64,000 nt of DNA, taken from NCBI GenBank assembly GCA_002438805.1, contig DJQV01000012.1:26507-90506 (forward strand). The letters run 5' to 3'. Source of the DNA: Bacteroidales bacterium UBA6377 (lineage in GTDB: Bacteria > Bacteroidota > Bacteroidia > Bacteroidales > UBA932). Position 1 is the first letter of the stretch. Each line of letters begins with the position of its first letter. Made by a program: the position numbers and the translations under genes. The notes under the pieces were generated by a model that had not been told where the DNA came from, made no database searches, and saw only the letters and a list, made by a program, of their open reading frames with translations. Of the stretch, positions 56,527 to 64,000 are shown piece by piece.

Positions 56527-57951
56527 TCAGATTTGTGCAGGTGAAAGGATGTTCTCTATGTCGTTGACATATTTTTTGAAGGTCTTGTCGGTGCTCATAA
56601 GGTCAGAGACGGTAGTGCACGCGTGAAGCACCGTGGCGTGGTCCTTGCCTCCTGTCTCCGCGCCGATGGTGGCAAGCGAGCAGTTGGAGATCAGGTTGCG
56701 GCACAGGTACATGGATATCTGCCTTGCCTGCACGATCTGGCGCTTCCTTGACTTGGAGAGCAGGTCGTCGCGGGTGATGTTGAAATACTCGCAGACATTT
56801 TTCTGCACCTTGTCGATGTTCATGTCCGTCCTGGCCTCTCCGATGAGGTTCTCGGTTATGCCTGAAGCAAGTTCGATCAGAGACTTGTCCTTCTCGACGA
56901 GAGAATGGGCAATCAGTGAGACGAGTATCCCCTCGAGTTCCCTGAAATTAGTCTTGACCTTTGTCGCGATGAACTCCAGGACATCGTGTGCAATCTCCAC
57001 CCCTTCCTTGGCGACCCTGGACTCCAGCATCCTCAGGCGTGTGCCGTAGTCGGGATGGGTCAACTGGACTGAAAGTCCCCATTTGAATCTCGAAAGCAGG
57101 CGCTCCTCGAAATTCTGGAGCTCCACCGGTGCCCTGTCGGAGGTGAACAGCAGCTGTTTTCCGTTCTGGTGCAGGTGATTGAACACGTTGAAGAAAGCGT
57201 TCTGGCATCCGGGCCCCATAAGATCCTGGATGTCATCCACGATCAGAACATCGATCCGCATATAATAGGCCAGGAAGTCAGTGATGTTGTTGCGCACGTT
57301 GACGGCGACCATGTATTGCGTCTTGAACTCGTGCCCCGTCACATAGAGGACAACCAGATCAGGGTATTTTTCCTTGATCGCGAGGCCGATCGCGTGCGCA
57401 AGATGCGTCTTGCCGAGTCCGGAGCCTCCGAATATGAAGAGCGGATTGAACGGCGTCTTGCCAGGGGCTGCGGCGATGTTCCTGCCTGCGGTGATGCCCA
57501 TCTTGTTGCACTCCCCCTCCACGATGCTATCGAAATTGTATGCCGGGTTGAGTCTCGGATTGATGCTGACTTTATGTATCCCCGGATATACGAAGGGGTT
57601 AGGCTTGTCGGAGGGAGGCGTGACTATGTTGACCGGCGGGTTGGAAGGATCGGAAGTCATCCGTCCGTCGACTTTCATCGAAGGCTGGCCGGAAACCGGA
57701 CGATACATGTACCTGAGTTTCGCTTCCGGGCCTATCTCCCTGCGGAGAACCCTTTTCAGCAGGTCAAGGTATGCTCCCTCAAGGTACTCGCGGAAGAAAT
57801 CGTTGGGCACTTCAAGCGTCAGCGTGCTGTCGACAAGCGAGACGGCGCGGATCGGTCTGAACCACGTGTTGAACTGCTGCGGCTCAACATTCTTCTCTAT
57901 GATCTGAAGACAGTTGCTCCAGACACTTGTATGTCCAATTGTATTCTCCAT
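56527..57951 (-). CDS. dnaA: Chromosomal replication initiator protein DnaA
   Basis: A 474-residue initiator. Domain I WSNCLQIIEKNVEPQQFNTWFRPI (about 11-34); a Pro-rich linker around 85-125; AAA+ domain with LNPAYNFDSIVEGECN, Walker A FIFGGSGLGKTHLAHAIG (about 174-191), Walker B VLIVDDIQDLMG, sensor DRAPVELQNFEERLLSRFKWG; domain IV with the DnaA-box binding helix ETGGKDHATVLHACTTV (about 432-448). ATG at 57951 (MENTIGHTSVW). The 5' neighbourhood shows no cluster of DnaA boxes, so the origin is probably elsewhere. Confidence 0.96.
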   Translation of the reverse strand: MENTIGHTSVWSNCLQIIEKNVEPQQFNTWFRPIRAVSLVDSTLTLEVPNDFFREYLEGAYLDLLKRVLRREIGPEAKLRYMYRPVSGQPSMKVDGRMTSDPSNPPVNIVTPPSDKPNPFVYPGIHKVSINPRLNPAYNFDSIVEGECNKMGITAGRNIAAAPGKTPFNPLFIFGGSGLGKTHLAHAIGLAIKEKYPDLVVLYVTGHEFKTQYMVAVNVRNNITDFLAYYMRIDVLIVDDIQDLMGPGCQNAFFNVFNHLHQNGKQLLFTSDRAPVELQNFEERLLSRFKWGLSVQLTHPDYGTRLRMLESRVAKEGVEIAHDVLEFIATKVKTNFRELEGILVSLIAHSLVEKDKSLIELASGITENLIGEARTDMNIDKVQKNVCEYFNITRDDLLSKSRKRQIVQARQISMYLCRNLISNCSLATIGAETGGKDHATVLHACTTVSDLMSTDKTFKKYVNDIENILSPAQI

Positions 57952-58223
57952 TGTCTTTTGCTGATTTATTACGGAACTCTTGTCCGAATTGCATTGCAAA
58001 GATGGGGATAAAAATTTGAAAAAAAATTCCGTGCCCTATTGCGTTTTACCTTTTTTCGACTTAAATAAAGATTGAAAAACATCTAATCGATTACTCTGTA
58101 TATGATTGAATATCAGAGGCTTATATTTGTCGAAAAATCGTAACAAGTTGTTTTTGAGCTTGCGCTAAAATAGAATAATTCTAATTAGGCGGAAGTTCTT
58201 ATAGGGCGGAAAATCAGGACATT
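57952..58223. other. AT-rich gap between dnaA and the amidase gene
   Basis: About 270 bases without a gene. A weak -7 box for dnaA is seen on the minus strand (CATCTTTG, 57997-58004, 45 bases upstream of the ATG). No TTATCCACA-like DnaA box and no clear terminator were found. Confidence 0.35.
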
Positions 58224-59315
58224 CTATTTTCTTATGCCATCTGGAGCGCCCTGTATCCGTGCCACGAAAGCGTCCGGATATTTTTTGCGTACTTTTTCGA
58301 GTTCCGCTGATACGGCGGCCCTGTCGTTGCCTGTGCAGATGTAGTATTTGTAGAGGCTGCCGCTTTTTATGTATAGTGGTTCGCAGCCCAGGAAATCATG
58401 GTCGGATTTCTTCACCGGGGCCTTGGTGGCGAATATCTGTATGCCCCAAAGTGGCTCCTGCGGGGTATCTGCTTTCCCCTCTGTCTCCGCCGATGTGCCG
58501 GGGGGCGTGCCGCCATGGTGGCTCATGCTGGCGTCGTAGCTTTTTTTGTACTCCCTGAACGCTTCCAGCAGGCACTGTGCCAGCTTTTGTCTGTTCTCCT
58601 GCTTCCTGATGACTGCGAGGTCGGCGGCGTTGGAGATGAACCCGAGTTCCACGAGCACAGCCGGCATTGCCGTTTTCCAAAGCACATAGAACGGGTCCTG
58701 GGACACTCCCCTGTCGTTGCGCAGGGGGCCGCGGCGTAGCCTGGTGTCTGCGGTCTGGGCGAACTTCATGCTCTGCTCCAGATGCGAGTTCTGCATCAGC
58801 ACCATGAATATGTAGGATTCCGGGTCGGCGGGGTCGAACCCCTGGTATTTGGTGCTGTAGTCGTCTTCGAGCAGGATGACTGAATTCTCGCGGCGGCATA
58901 CTTCCATGTTGCCGGCGAAAAGGTCCCTGTTCTTGTTGGATGACTGGCCGAGCACGTGCACCGAAAACCCGTTGGGGGATTTGCGCTCCGCGGCGTTGAT
59001 GTGGATGGATATGAAAAGGTCCGCCCCGGCGTTGTTGGCCTTTATCGCCCTGTCGTCCAAGGTTATGTATTCGTCCCGGTCCCGGGTCAGGATGACCTTG
59101 ACATCGGGAAATGATTCCCGTATGAGGGCGGCGAGCCTGCGGGAGATGTCAAGCGTGAGGGTTTTTTCGTAAGTCCTGCCGTCTGCGCTTATGCAGCCTG
59201 CATCTTTTCCGCCGTGTCCGGCATCTATCACGACGGTGGACAGCCCCAGGCCGTCCGCCGCCATCTCCGCGCAGAGCACAAGTGCGAGAAGGAGTATGCA
59301 GATTGTGCGTTTCAA
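58224..59315 (-). CDS. N-acetylmuramoyl-L-alanine amidase with C-terminal SPOR-like domain
   Basis: A 363-residue exported zinc amidase (Amidase_3) that cuts the amide between MurNAc and the stem peptide. Signal peptide MKRTICILLLALVLCAEMAA. Catalytic domain: VVIDAGHGGKDAG (His), RTYEKTLTLDIS (Glu), LFISIHINAAE (His), and VELGFISN (Glu). Residues about 290-360 (LWGIQIFATKAPV, YKYYICTGNDRAAVSAELEKVRKKYPDAFVARI) resemble a SPOR peptidoglycan-binding domain. The start codon is TTG at 59315: a stop lies four codons upstream in frame, and no ATG precedes the signal peptide. Divergent from lptD. Confidence 0.9.
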   Translation of the reverse strand: MKRTICILLLALVLCAEMAADGLGLSTVVIDAGHGGKDAGCISADGRTYEKTLTLDISRRLAALIRESFPDVKVILTRDRDEYITLDDRAIKANNAGADLFISIHINAAERKSPNGFSVHVLGQSSNKNRDLFAGNMEVCRRENSVILLEDDYSTKYQGFDPADPESYIFMVLMQNSHLEQSMKFAQTADTRLRRGPLRNDRGVSQDPFYVLWKTAMPAVLVELGFISNAADLAVIRKQENRQKLAQCLLEAFREYKKSYDASMSHHGGTPPGTSAETEGKADTPQEPLWGIQIFATKAPVKKSDHDFLGCEPLYIKSGSLYKYYICTGNDRAAVSAELEKVRKKYPDAFVARIQGAPDGIRK

Positions 59316-59325
59316 ATAAATGTAC

Positions 59326-59333
59326 TAATTTTG
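59326..59333 (+). promoter_or_regulatory. -7 box for lptD
   Basis: TAATTTTG, 32 bases before the TTG start at 59366. It lies closer to the amidase gene than the amidase -7 box does, so the two divergent messages overlap. Confidence 0.4.
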
Positions 59334-59341
59334 CAGGTTAG

Positions 59342-59349
59342 CAAATATA
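59342..59349 (-). promoter_or_regulatory. -7 box for the amidase gene
   Basis: The minus strand reads TATATTTG, 26 bases upstream of the TTG start at 59315. Confidence 0.5.
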
Positions 59350-59365
59350 CGAATTTTTCTTTCAT

Positions 59366-62095
59366 TTGAGAAAGGCCTTACATATATTGATGCTGGTGCT
59401 GATGCTTCTGTCCTGCATCTGCTCTTCCAATGCGCAGAACCGGCGCCCCCGTGGCACGGCATACGGTGTGATGGTGCAGAAAAAGGTGGAACTTCCTGAC
59501 TCCGTGGAGCTTGCCCGTAGAGACTCGTTGCATAGGGCCGACTCTCTGCACCGGGCCGATTCTGTTGCGATGCTCGGCAAGAGCTCGCTCGAGATGCCGG
59601 CGTTCTCCACCGCCAAGGACTCGATAGTGGAAGTTTTCACCGGGGGGCAGCGCAAGATTTATTATTATGGCGACGTGACCGTGAAATACCAGGACATGGA
59701 GCTTACCGCCGACTACATGGAGTACGACATGAAGACCGGGATCGTTTTTGCCAGAGGGACATACGACAGCACAGCCGGAGAATGGAAGGGGCGGCCCGTG
59801 ATGAAGCAGGGCGAGAAGACATATAATATGGAGGAGGTGCGCTACAACTTCAACTCCCGCAAGGCCCGCATAACCAACATGACCACCACCGAGGAGGAGG
59901 CCTCCCTGCACGGTACCAACATCAAGATGATGCAGGACGAGTCGATCAACCTCACCGATGGCAAATATACGGTATGCGATGCCGCTCACCCCCACTACTA
60001 TCTGGCGCTGACCAGTGCCAAGGTGGTGCGCAAACCGAGCCAGAAGACCATTTTCGGCCCGGCGTACATGGTGGTTGAAGACGTGAAGATACCTTTTGTC
60101 GGGCTCCCGTTCGGCTTCATTCCCAAAAGGCCGCAGCGTTCCACCGGGCTGCTGATGCCTACGTTCGGAGAGGAGGAGGCGCGCGGGTTCTACATGCGGG
60201 ATCTGGGCATGTACTTCGTGTTCGGCGACTATCTTGACCTGTCGGTAACCGGTGACTATTTCACCCTCGGCTCCTGGGCGGTCAACATCAACTCGCGCTA
60301 CAAGGTCAACTACAAGTTCAACGGCTCGTTCTCGATGAACTATTCCAATGACCAGACCGGGGAAAAAGGCACTGAGGAGTTTTTCCAGACACGCAACTTC
60401 GGTGTCAAGTGGTCCCACACCCAGGACTCCAAGGCCCACCCCGGTTCGACTTTCAGCGCTTCGGTCAATTTCCAGAGTCCCTCCAACAACCGCTACAATT
60501 CCACGGACATCAACCAGGCCCTCCAGAGCCAGGCCTCATCCTCAATATCATATTCGAGAAACTGGGACGGCAAGTTCAACTTGAGCCTCAATGCCCTGCA
60601 TAGCCAGAACTCAAGGGATTCTTCATACACTTTCACCCTGCCGAACATAACGTTCTCCGTATCCACGTTCTACCCTTTCAAAAAGAAGGAGCGTGCCGGC
60701 AAAGAGAAGTTCTACGAAAAGATTTCTTTCGGATACAGCACCGCCCTTCAGAACAAGATCTCGTTCAAGGCCTCCGAGTTCAAAGAGCCTGGGCTTCTGG
60801 ACCGCCTGCAGAACGGCATGACCCACAATTTCTCCATCGGATTGCCTAATTTCCAGCTTTTCAGGTACCTGAGTGTCGCCCCGAGCGTCCAGTACGGACA
60901 GAACTGGTTTTTCCGCAAGAACACCTACGAGTACAACCCGGAGACCGATAAGGTCGAGATGAAGGAGGGGCGGCAGTTCAGCACACTCGGGATCACCCAG
61001 AACTACTCTTTCTCCACCTCCATGAGCACCCGCATCTACGGGACTTTCAACTTCGGCAAGCAGCACAGGCTGCAGGCCATAAGGCATGTGATCTCCCCTT
61101 CCATGTCCATATCGCTCAGTCCGGAGAAAGGCACTTATGCCAACGGCTACCGGACACTGTACTATACGGACAAATCGGGGACGGAACAGGAATACCAGTA
61201 CAATATCTACTCCGGGCAGATGTATTCCCCTCCGAGCCGGGGAAAGTCCGCCACCGCGTCCCTGAGCATCGGTAACAACCTCGAAGCCAAGGTGCGCGAC
61301 TATGCGGACACGACCGGGACCGGCACCAAGAAGGTGAAGCTGATTGACCAGTTGACGCTCAACACGGGCTATAATTTCCTTGCTGATTCCTTGAAGATGA
61401 GCACGATATCTATGTCGATGTCTACCACTCTCTTCAACAAGGTGTCCATCAGCGCGAGTGCCGGGTTCGACCCTTACGCGATCGGCGAGAACGGCAGGAA
61501 ATACGATGCGTTCGCCCTCACTCGGGGGCAGGGGCTTGCCAGGCTCACAAATGTCAGTGCATCAGCATCATATTCCATTTCGGGAAAGGGTACGATAAAC
61601 GGCAACGATGGCTCAAAGACGCGCGAAGGCGGCGACGCCTCGTCCGCTGGCGCGGCCAATGCCTACCGCCGCAACTACTATCATCCGGTGACAGGAGAGT
61701 ACATCCCGGAAGGGTGGCTTTACTACACCAACCCCAACGCCCCGTGGAGCCTTAATTTCAGCGCCAACTTCAGCCTTGCGCGCAGTTACTCCTATGATGC
61801 GACACTGGCCAGGCTGCTGACAGAAGACCGCTACAATGCCTCTCTCCAGCTGTCCGGCTCGCTTAAGCTCACCCCGAGGATGTCCCTCACCGCATCCTCC
61901 GGCTATGACTTCATAGCAAAGCAGATCACCTCCACGCAGATCAGCGCGACATACGACCTGCATTGCTTCAACATTGCTGTGAGCTGGGTGCCTCTCGGGA
62001 CCTGGAAATCATACAGCTTCAGAATCGCGGCAAACGCCGCCGCTCTCGCCGACATCCTGCGCTTCAAGAAGAGCAACAGCTATTGGGACAAGTAG
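59366..62095 (+). CDS. lptD: LPS-assembly protein LptD, Bacteroidota form
   Basis: A 909-residue outer-membrane protein that inserts lipopolysaccharide into the outer leaflet. Signal peptide RKALHILMLVLMLLSCICSSNAQ; a short repeated segment (RRDSLHRADSLHRADS, near 52-66); an OstA-like beta-jellyroll (KIYYYGDVTVKYQDMELTADYMEYDMKTGIVFARG, about 97-130; SLHGTNIKMMQDESINLTDGKYTVCD); the large barrel from about 230 (KIPFVGLPFGFIPKRPQRSTGLLMPTFGEEEARGFY) to the C-terminus, WVPLGTWKSYSFRIAAN. TTG at 59366 retains a charged signal peptide; ATG at 59390 is possible. It pairs functionally with the YjgP-type permease at 26.4 kb. Confidence 0.9.
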   Translation: MRKALHILMLVLMLLSCICSSNAQNRRPRGTAYGVMVQKKVELPDSVELARRDSLHRADSLHRADSVAMLGKSSLEMPAFSTAKDSIVEVFTGGQRKIYYYGDVTVKYQDMELTADYMEYDMKTGIVFARGTYDSTAGEWKGRPVMKQGEKTYNMEEVRYNFNSRKARITNMTTTEEEASLHGTNIKMMQDESINLTDGKYTVCDAAHPHYYLALTSAKVVRKPSQKTIFGPAYMVVEDVKIPFVGLPFGFIPKRPQRSTGLLMPTFGEEEARGFYMRDLGMYFVFGDYLDLSVTGDYFTLGSWAVNINSRYKVNYKFNGSFSMNYSNDQTGEKGTEEFFQTRNFGVKWSHTQDSKAHPGSTFSASVNFQSPSNNRYNSTDINQALQSQASSSISYSRNWDGKFNLSLNALHSQNSRDSSYTFTLPNITFSVSTFYPFKKKERAGKEKFYEKISFGYSTALQNKISFKASEFKEPGLLDRLQNGMTHNFSIGLPNFQLFRYLSVAPSVQYGQNWFFRKNTYEYNPETDKVEMKEGRQFSTLGITQNYSFSTSMSTRIYGTFNFGKQHRLQAIRHVISPSMSISLSPEKGTYANGYRTLYYTDKSGTEQEYQYNIYSGQMYSPPSRGKSATASLSIGNNLEAKVRDYADTTGTGTKKVKLIDQLTLNTGYNFLADSLKMSTISMSMSTTLFNKVSISASAGFDPYAIGENGRKYDAFALTRGQGLARLTNVSASASYSISGKGTINGNDGSKTREGGDASSAGAANAYRRNYYHPVTGEYIPEGWLYYTNPNAPWSLNFSANFSLARSYSYDATLARLLTEDRYNASLQLSGSLKLTPRMSLTASSGYDFIAKQITSTQISATYDLHCFNIAVSWVPLGTWKSYSFRIAANAAALADILRFKKSNSYWDK

Positions 62096-62133
62096 TTTTT
62101 GTGTGAACAATAGGAAGTTCCGAATTAAATGAC

Positions 62134-62141
62134 TATATTTG
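62134..62141 (+). promoter_or_regulatory. -7 box for rho
   Basis: TATATTTG, 65 bases before the rho ATG at 62207, leaving a leader of roughly 55-60 bases, longer than for most genes here. Confidence 0.5.
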
Positions 62142-62206
62142 CGCAGTGAAACACTACCCCGAGTGGATCTGACACCGGGACACAATCAAACATATCGTAT
62201 ATTTTT

Positions 62207-64000
62207 ATGCCACACAGACTTTCGGAACTGAACGCGATGACGCGGGAGCAGCTTGAGTCAATAGCGACAGAACACAATGTCAAATCAATAAAGAAACTCG
62301 ACGACGAGAACCTTGCCTACGCCATCATCGACGCGGAAGCAAAGGAGGAGTCGGTCAAGCCAGCCCCTGAGAAGCCGAAGGCGCGTCGGGGCCGTCCGCC
62401 TAAGCAGAAAAACGTTGAAGAAGCCAAGCCGGACGGTGCTGCCAAGGCGGAAAATGCTGAAAAACAGCAGGAAAAAAGCCAGAAGCCTAAGGGAAAGCCG
62501 GGACGGAAGCCGGGCAGGCCGGAGTCCAAGGCAGCAGGGAATGAAGCGCAGCAGACTACTTCTGCAGACGGCACTGCAGAGCAGACGACAGCGGCACCGC
62601 AGCCCAAAAAGCGTGGCCGCAAGCCCAAGAACAGGCAGCCTGAAGCGCAGACAGCGCAATTGTTTCCAGTAGAACAGCAGTCGGAGGCGTCACCGGCGGC
62701 TGAAGCGCTTCCTCCGGCACCCGCGCCGCAGGCACTTCCCTCCCCGTCCGGGACTTCACCGGAGCTGGCAGCCGCTGTAGAGAAGCCGTCAGAGCAGAAC
62801 AAGCCTCAGCAGCCTAAGAGGATTGCCGAGAGCCGCTCGCTGGAGAAAGTCCTCGAGAAAGTCCAGGCCAAGGTCCAGGAGAAGGCAAATGAGCGTGCTA
62901 TGCCTCAGATGCAGAAGCCGCAGGCCCCGCAAGGCCAGCAGAACGGTCAGCCGCGTCCGCGGCCGGTGTACTATGACGGGACGGTGGAAGCTTCCGGAGT
63001 GCTTGAGATAATGCCGGACGGATATGGTTTCCTCCGCTCTTCGGACTACAATTACCTCAATTCTCCGGATGACATCTACGTCTCCCAGCAGCAGGTCAAG
63101 ATGAACGCCCTCAAGAACGGAGACACGGTGACCGGTGAAATACGTCCTCCGCGCGAGGGTGACAAGTACTTCCCTCTTGCCAGCGTGAAGTCGGTCAACG
63201 GTCGCACACCCGAGTTCATACGGGACAGGGTGCCTTTCGACTTCCTGACTCCTCTCTTCCCGGATGAGAAGTTCAATCTTCTCGGCAACGGACACGAAAA
63301 AGACAAGAGCTGCCGAATCGTGGACATGTTCTCACCTATCGGAAAAGGCCAGCGAATGCTTATCGTTTCCCCTCCTAAAGCAGGTAAAACTTTACTTCTC
63401 AAGAGCATCGCCAATGCCATAGCTGACAACCATCCTGAAGTATATGAAATAGTGCTTCTCGTGGACGAACGTCCGGAAGAGGTGACCGACATGCAGCGCT
63501 CGGTAAAAGCCGAAGTCGTGGCCTCCACTTTCGACGAGCCTGCCGAAAAGCACGTCAAGGTGGCCAACATGGTCATCGAGAAGGCGCGCCGTCTCGTGGA
63601 ATGCGGTCACGATGTGGTAATCCTTCTCGACTCCATCACCAGACTTGCCAGGGCGTACAATACTGTGCAGCCGGCTTCCGGCAAGGTTCTGACCGGAGGT
63701 GTGGATGCCAACGCCCTGCAGAAGCCGAAGCGTTTCTTCGGAGCAGCGAGAAACATAGAGGGCGGCGGTTCCCTGACGATTCTTGCCACGGCCCTCACCG
63801 AGACCGGCTCCAAGATGGATGATGTGATCTTTGAGGAGTTCAAGGGCACCGGCAACAGTGAAATCCAGCTTGACCGCACTCTCGCCAATAGGCGTATTTT
63901 CCCGGCTGTCAACGTGCTTCTTTCCGGTACACGCCGTGATGACCTCCTCTATCCGAAGGACCAGAGCCAGAGGATATGGATTCTCCGCAAGCTCCTTGCT
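62207..64000 (+). CDS. rho: Transcription termination factor Rho with long disordered insertion (3' end outside window)
   Basis: 598 codons are open to the window edge. Residues 1-45 form the Rho N-terminal helical domain (LSELNAMTREQLESIATEHNV). Residues about 47-250 are a low-complexity Lys/Pro/Ala/Gln/Glu-rich insertion with repeated RGRPPK, GRKPGRP and RGRKPK (AT-hook-like) motifs. The RNA-binding cold-shock fold follows (GVLEIMPDGYGFLRSSDYNYL, about 260-280), then the motor with P-loop VSPPKAGKTLLLKS (about 387-400), LLVDERPEEVTDM, DSITRLARAYNT, and RRIFPAVNVLLSGTRRDDLL. About 45-50 C-terminal residues are missing. A large disordered insertion is a known feature of Bacteroidota Rho. Confidence 0.95.
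   Translation, partial: MPHRLSELNAMTREQLESIATEHNVKSIKKLDDENLAYAIIDAEAKEESVKPAPEKPKARRGRPPKQKNVEEAKPDGAAKAENAEKQQEKSQKPKGKPGRKPGRPESKAAGNEAQQTTSADGTAEQTTAAPQPKKRGRKPKNRQPEAQTAQLFPVEQQSEASPAAEALPPAPAPQALPSPSGTSPELAAAVEKPSEQNKPQQPKRIAESRSLEKVLEKVQAKVQEKANERAMPQMQKPQAPQGQQNGQPRPRPVYYDGTVEASGVLEIMPDGYGFLRSSDYNYLNSPDDIYVSQQQVKMNALKNGDTVTGEIRPPREGDKYFPLASVKSVNGRTPEFIRDRVPFDFLTPLFPDEKFNLLGNGHEKDKSCRIVDMFSPIGKGQRMLIVSPPKAGKTLLLKSIANAIADNHPEVYEIVLLVDERPEEVTDMQRSVKAEVVASTFDEPAEKHVKVANMVIEKARRLVECGHDVVILLDSITRLARAYNTVQPASGKVLTGGVDANALQKPKRFFGAARNIEGGGSLTILATALTETGSKMDDVIFEEFKGTGNSEIQLDRTLANRRIFPAVNVLLSGTRRDDLLYPKDQSQRIWILRKLLA

Noticed and set aside
1..64000. CRISPR array, rRNA operon, insertion sequence or prophage
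   Set aside because: No spaced direct repeats, no rRNA sequence, no transposase and no phage structural genes were found; the only recombinase is the solitary gene at 36901-37809.

Overview
The window comes from a chromosome of the Bacteroidota, most likely the order Bacteroidales. The evidence is internal. Many genes are preceded within about 50 bases by a TAnnTTTG-like -7 box instead of a -10 box and Shine-Dalgarno site. The ParA-ParB-DUF5683-MltD cluster, the split glycine decarboxylase (GcvPA/GcvPB), the Tgt-YjgP pair, a Rho with a long inserted N-terminal region, a SusC-type plug protein and numerous small outer-membrane barrels are typical of that phylum. Base composition looks moderately GC-rich by eye, so a Rikenellaceae-like or related gut lineage is plausible, but genus cannot be set from sequence reading alone.

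Layout. 1-1.4 kb (minus): start of a PncC/CinA-type amidase, a dihydroorotate-dehydrogenase-like protein and an XRE regulator. 1.4-1.8 kb: AT-rich regulatory gap. 1.8-6.6 kb (plus): QueA, an acyltransferase, RlmD and a Ca2+/Na+ exchanger. 6.6-7.9 kb (minus): two small orphan barrel proteins. 7.9-13.8 kb (plus): twin family-2 glycosyltransferases, a GNAT protein, RarA and an aldehyde dehydrogenase. 13.8-18.1 kb (minus): parA-parB-DUF5683-mltD. 18.1-28.6 kb: a diacylglycerol kinase, PAP2 phosphatase, ObgE, an MFS exporter, a one-piece HPRT-adenylate kinase, a helix-hairpin-helix barrel protein, and the tgt-yjgP-dut-murF operon. 28.7-35.4 kb: a nucleoside symporter and a porin-potA-potB-potC-potD operon. 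35.5-42.1 kb: a MalY-type lyase, tRNA-Phe, a tyrosine recombinase, AqpZ, a HerA-like ATPase, an M23 peptidase and TrmO. 42.1-47.6 kb (minus): the glycine cleavage operon with an unknown first gene and a DUF5715 gene last. 47.7-56.5 kb: an arginase-like protein, phospholipid genes (cardiolipin synthase, CDP-alcohol transferase, Psd, CdsA), tRNA-Cys, a small TonB-plug lipoprotein with a HAD phosphatase, FtsH, BirA and Rpe. 56.5-64 kb: DnaA, a cell-wall amidase, LptD and the start of Rho.

Most of the window is housekeeping: envelope building (MltD, M23, MurF, amidase, LptD, YjgP, phospholipid enzymes), RNA modification (QueA, Tgt, RlmD, TrmO) and chromosome maintenance (ParAB, DnaA, RarA). I see no CRISPR array, rRNA, prophage or insertion sequence; the lone integrase beside tRNA-Phe is the only mobile-type gene. 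No clearly new multi-gene defence or biosynthetic system is visible. The most unusual points are the HPRT-Adk fusion, the PyrD-like protein that has lost its catalytic elements, a polyamine importer co-transcribed with its own apparent porin, a Tgt without zinc cysteines, and the plug-only lipoprotein translationally coupled to a HAD phosphatase.
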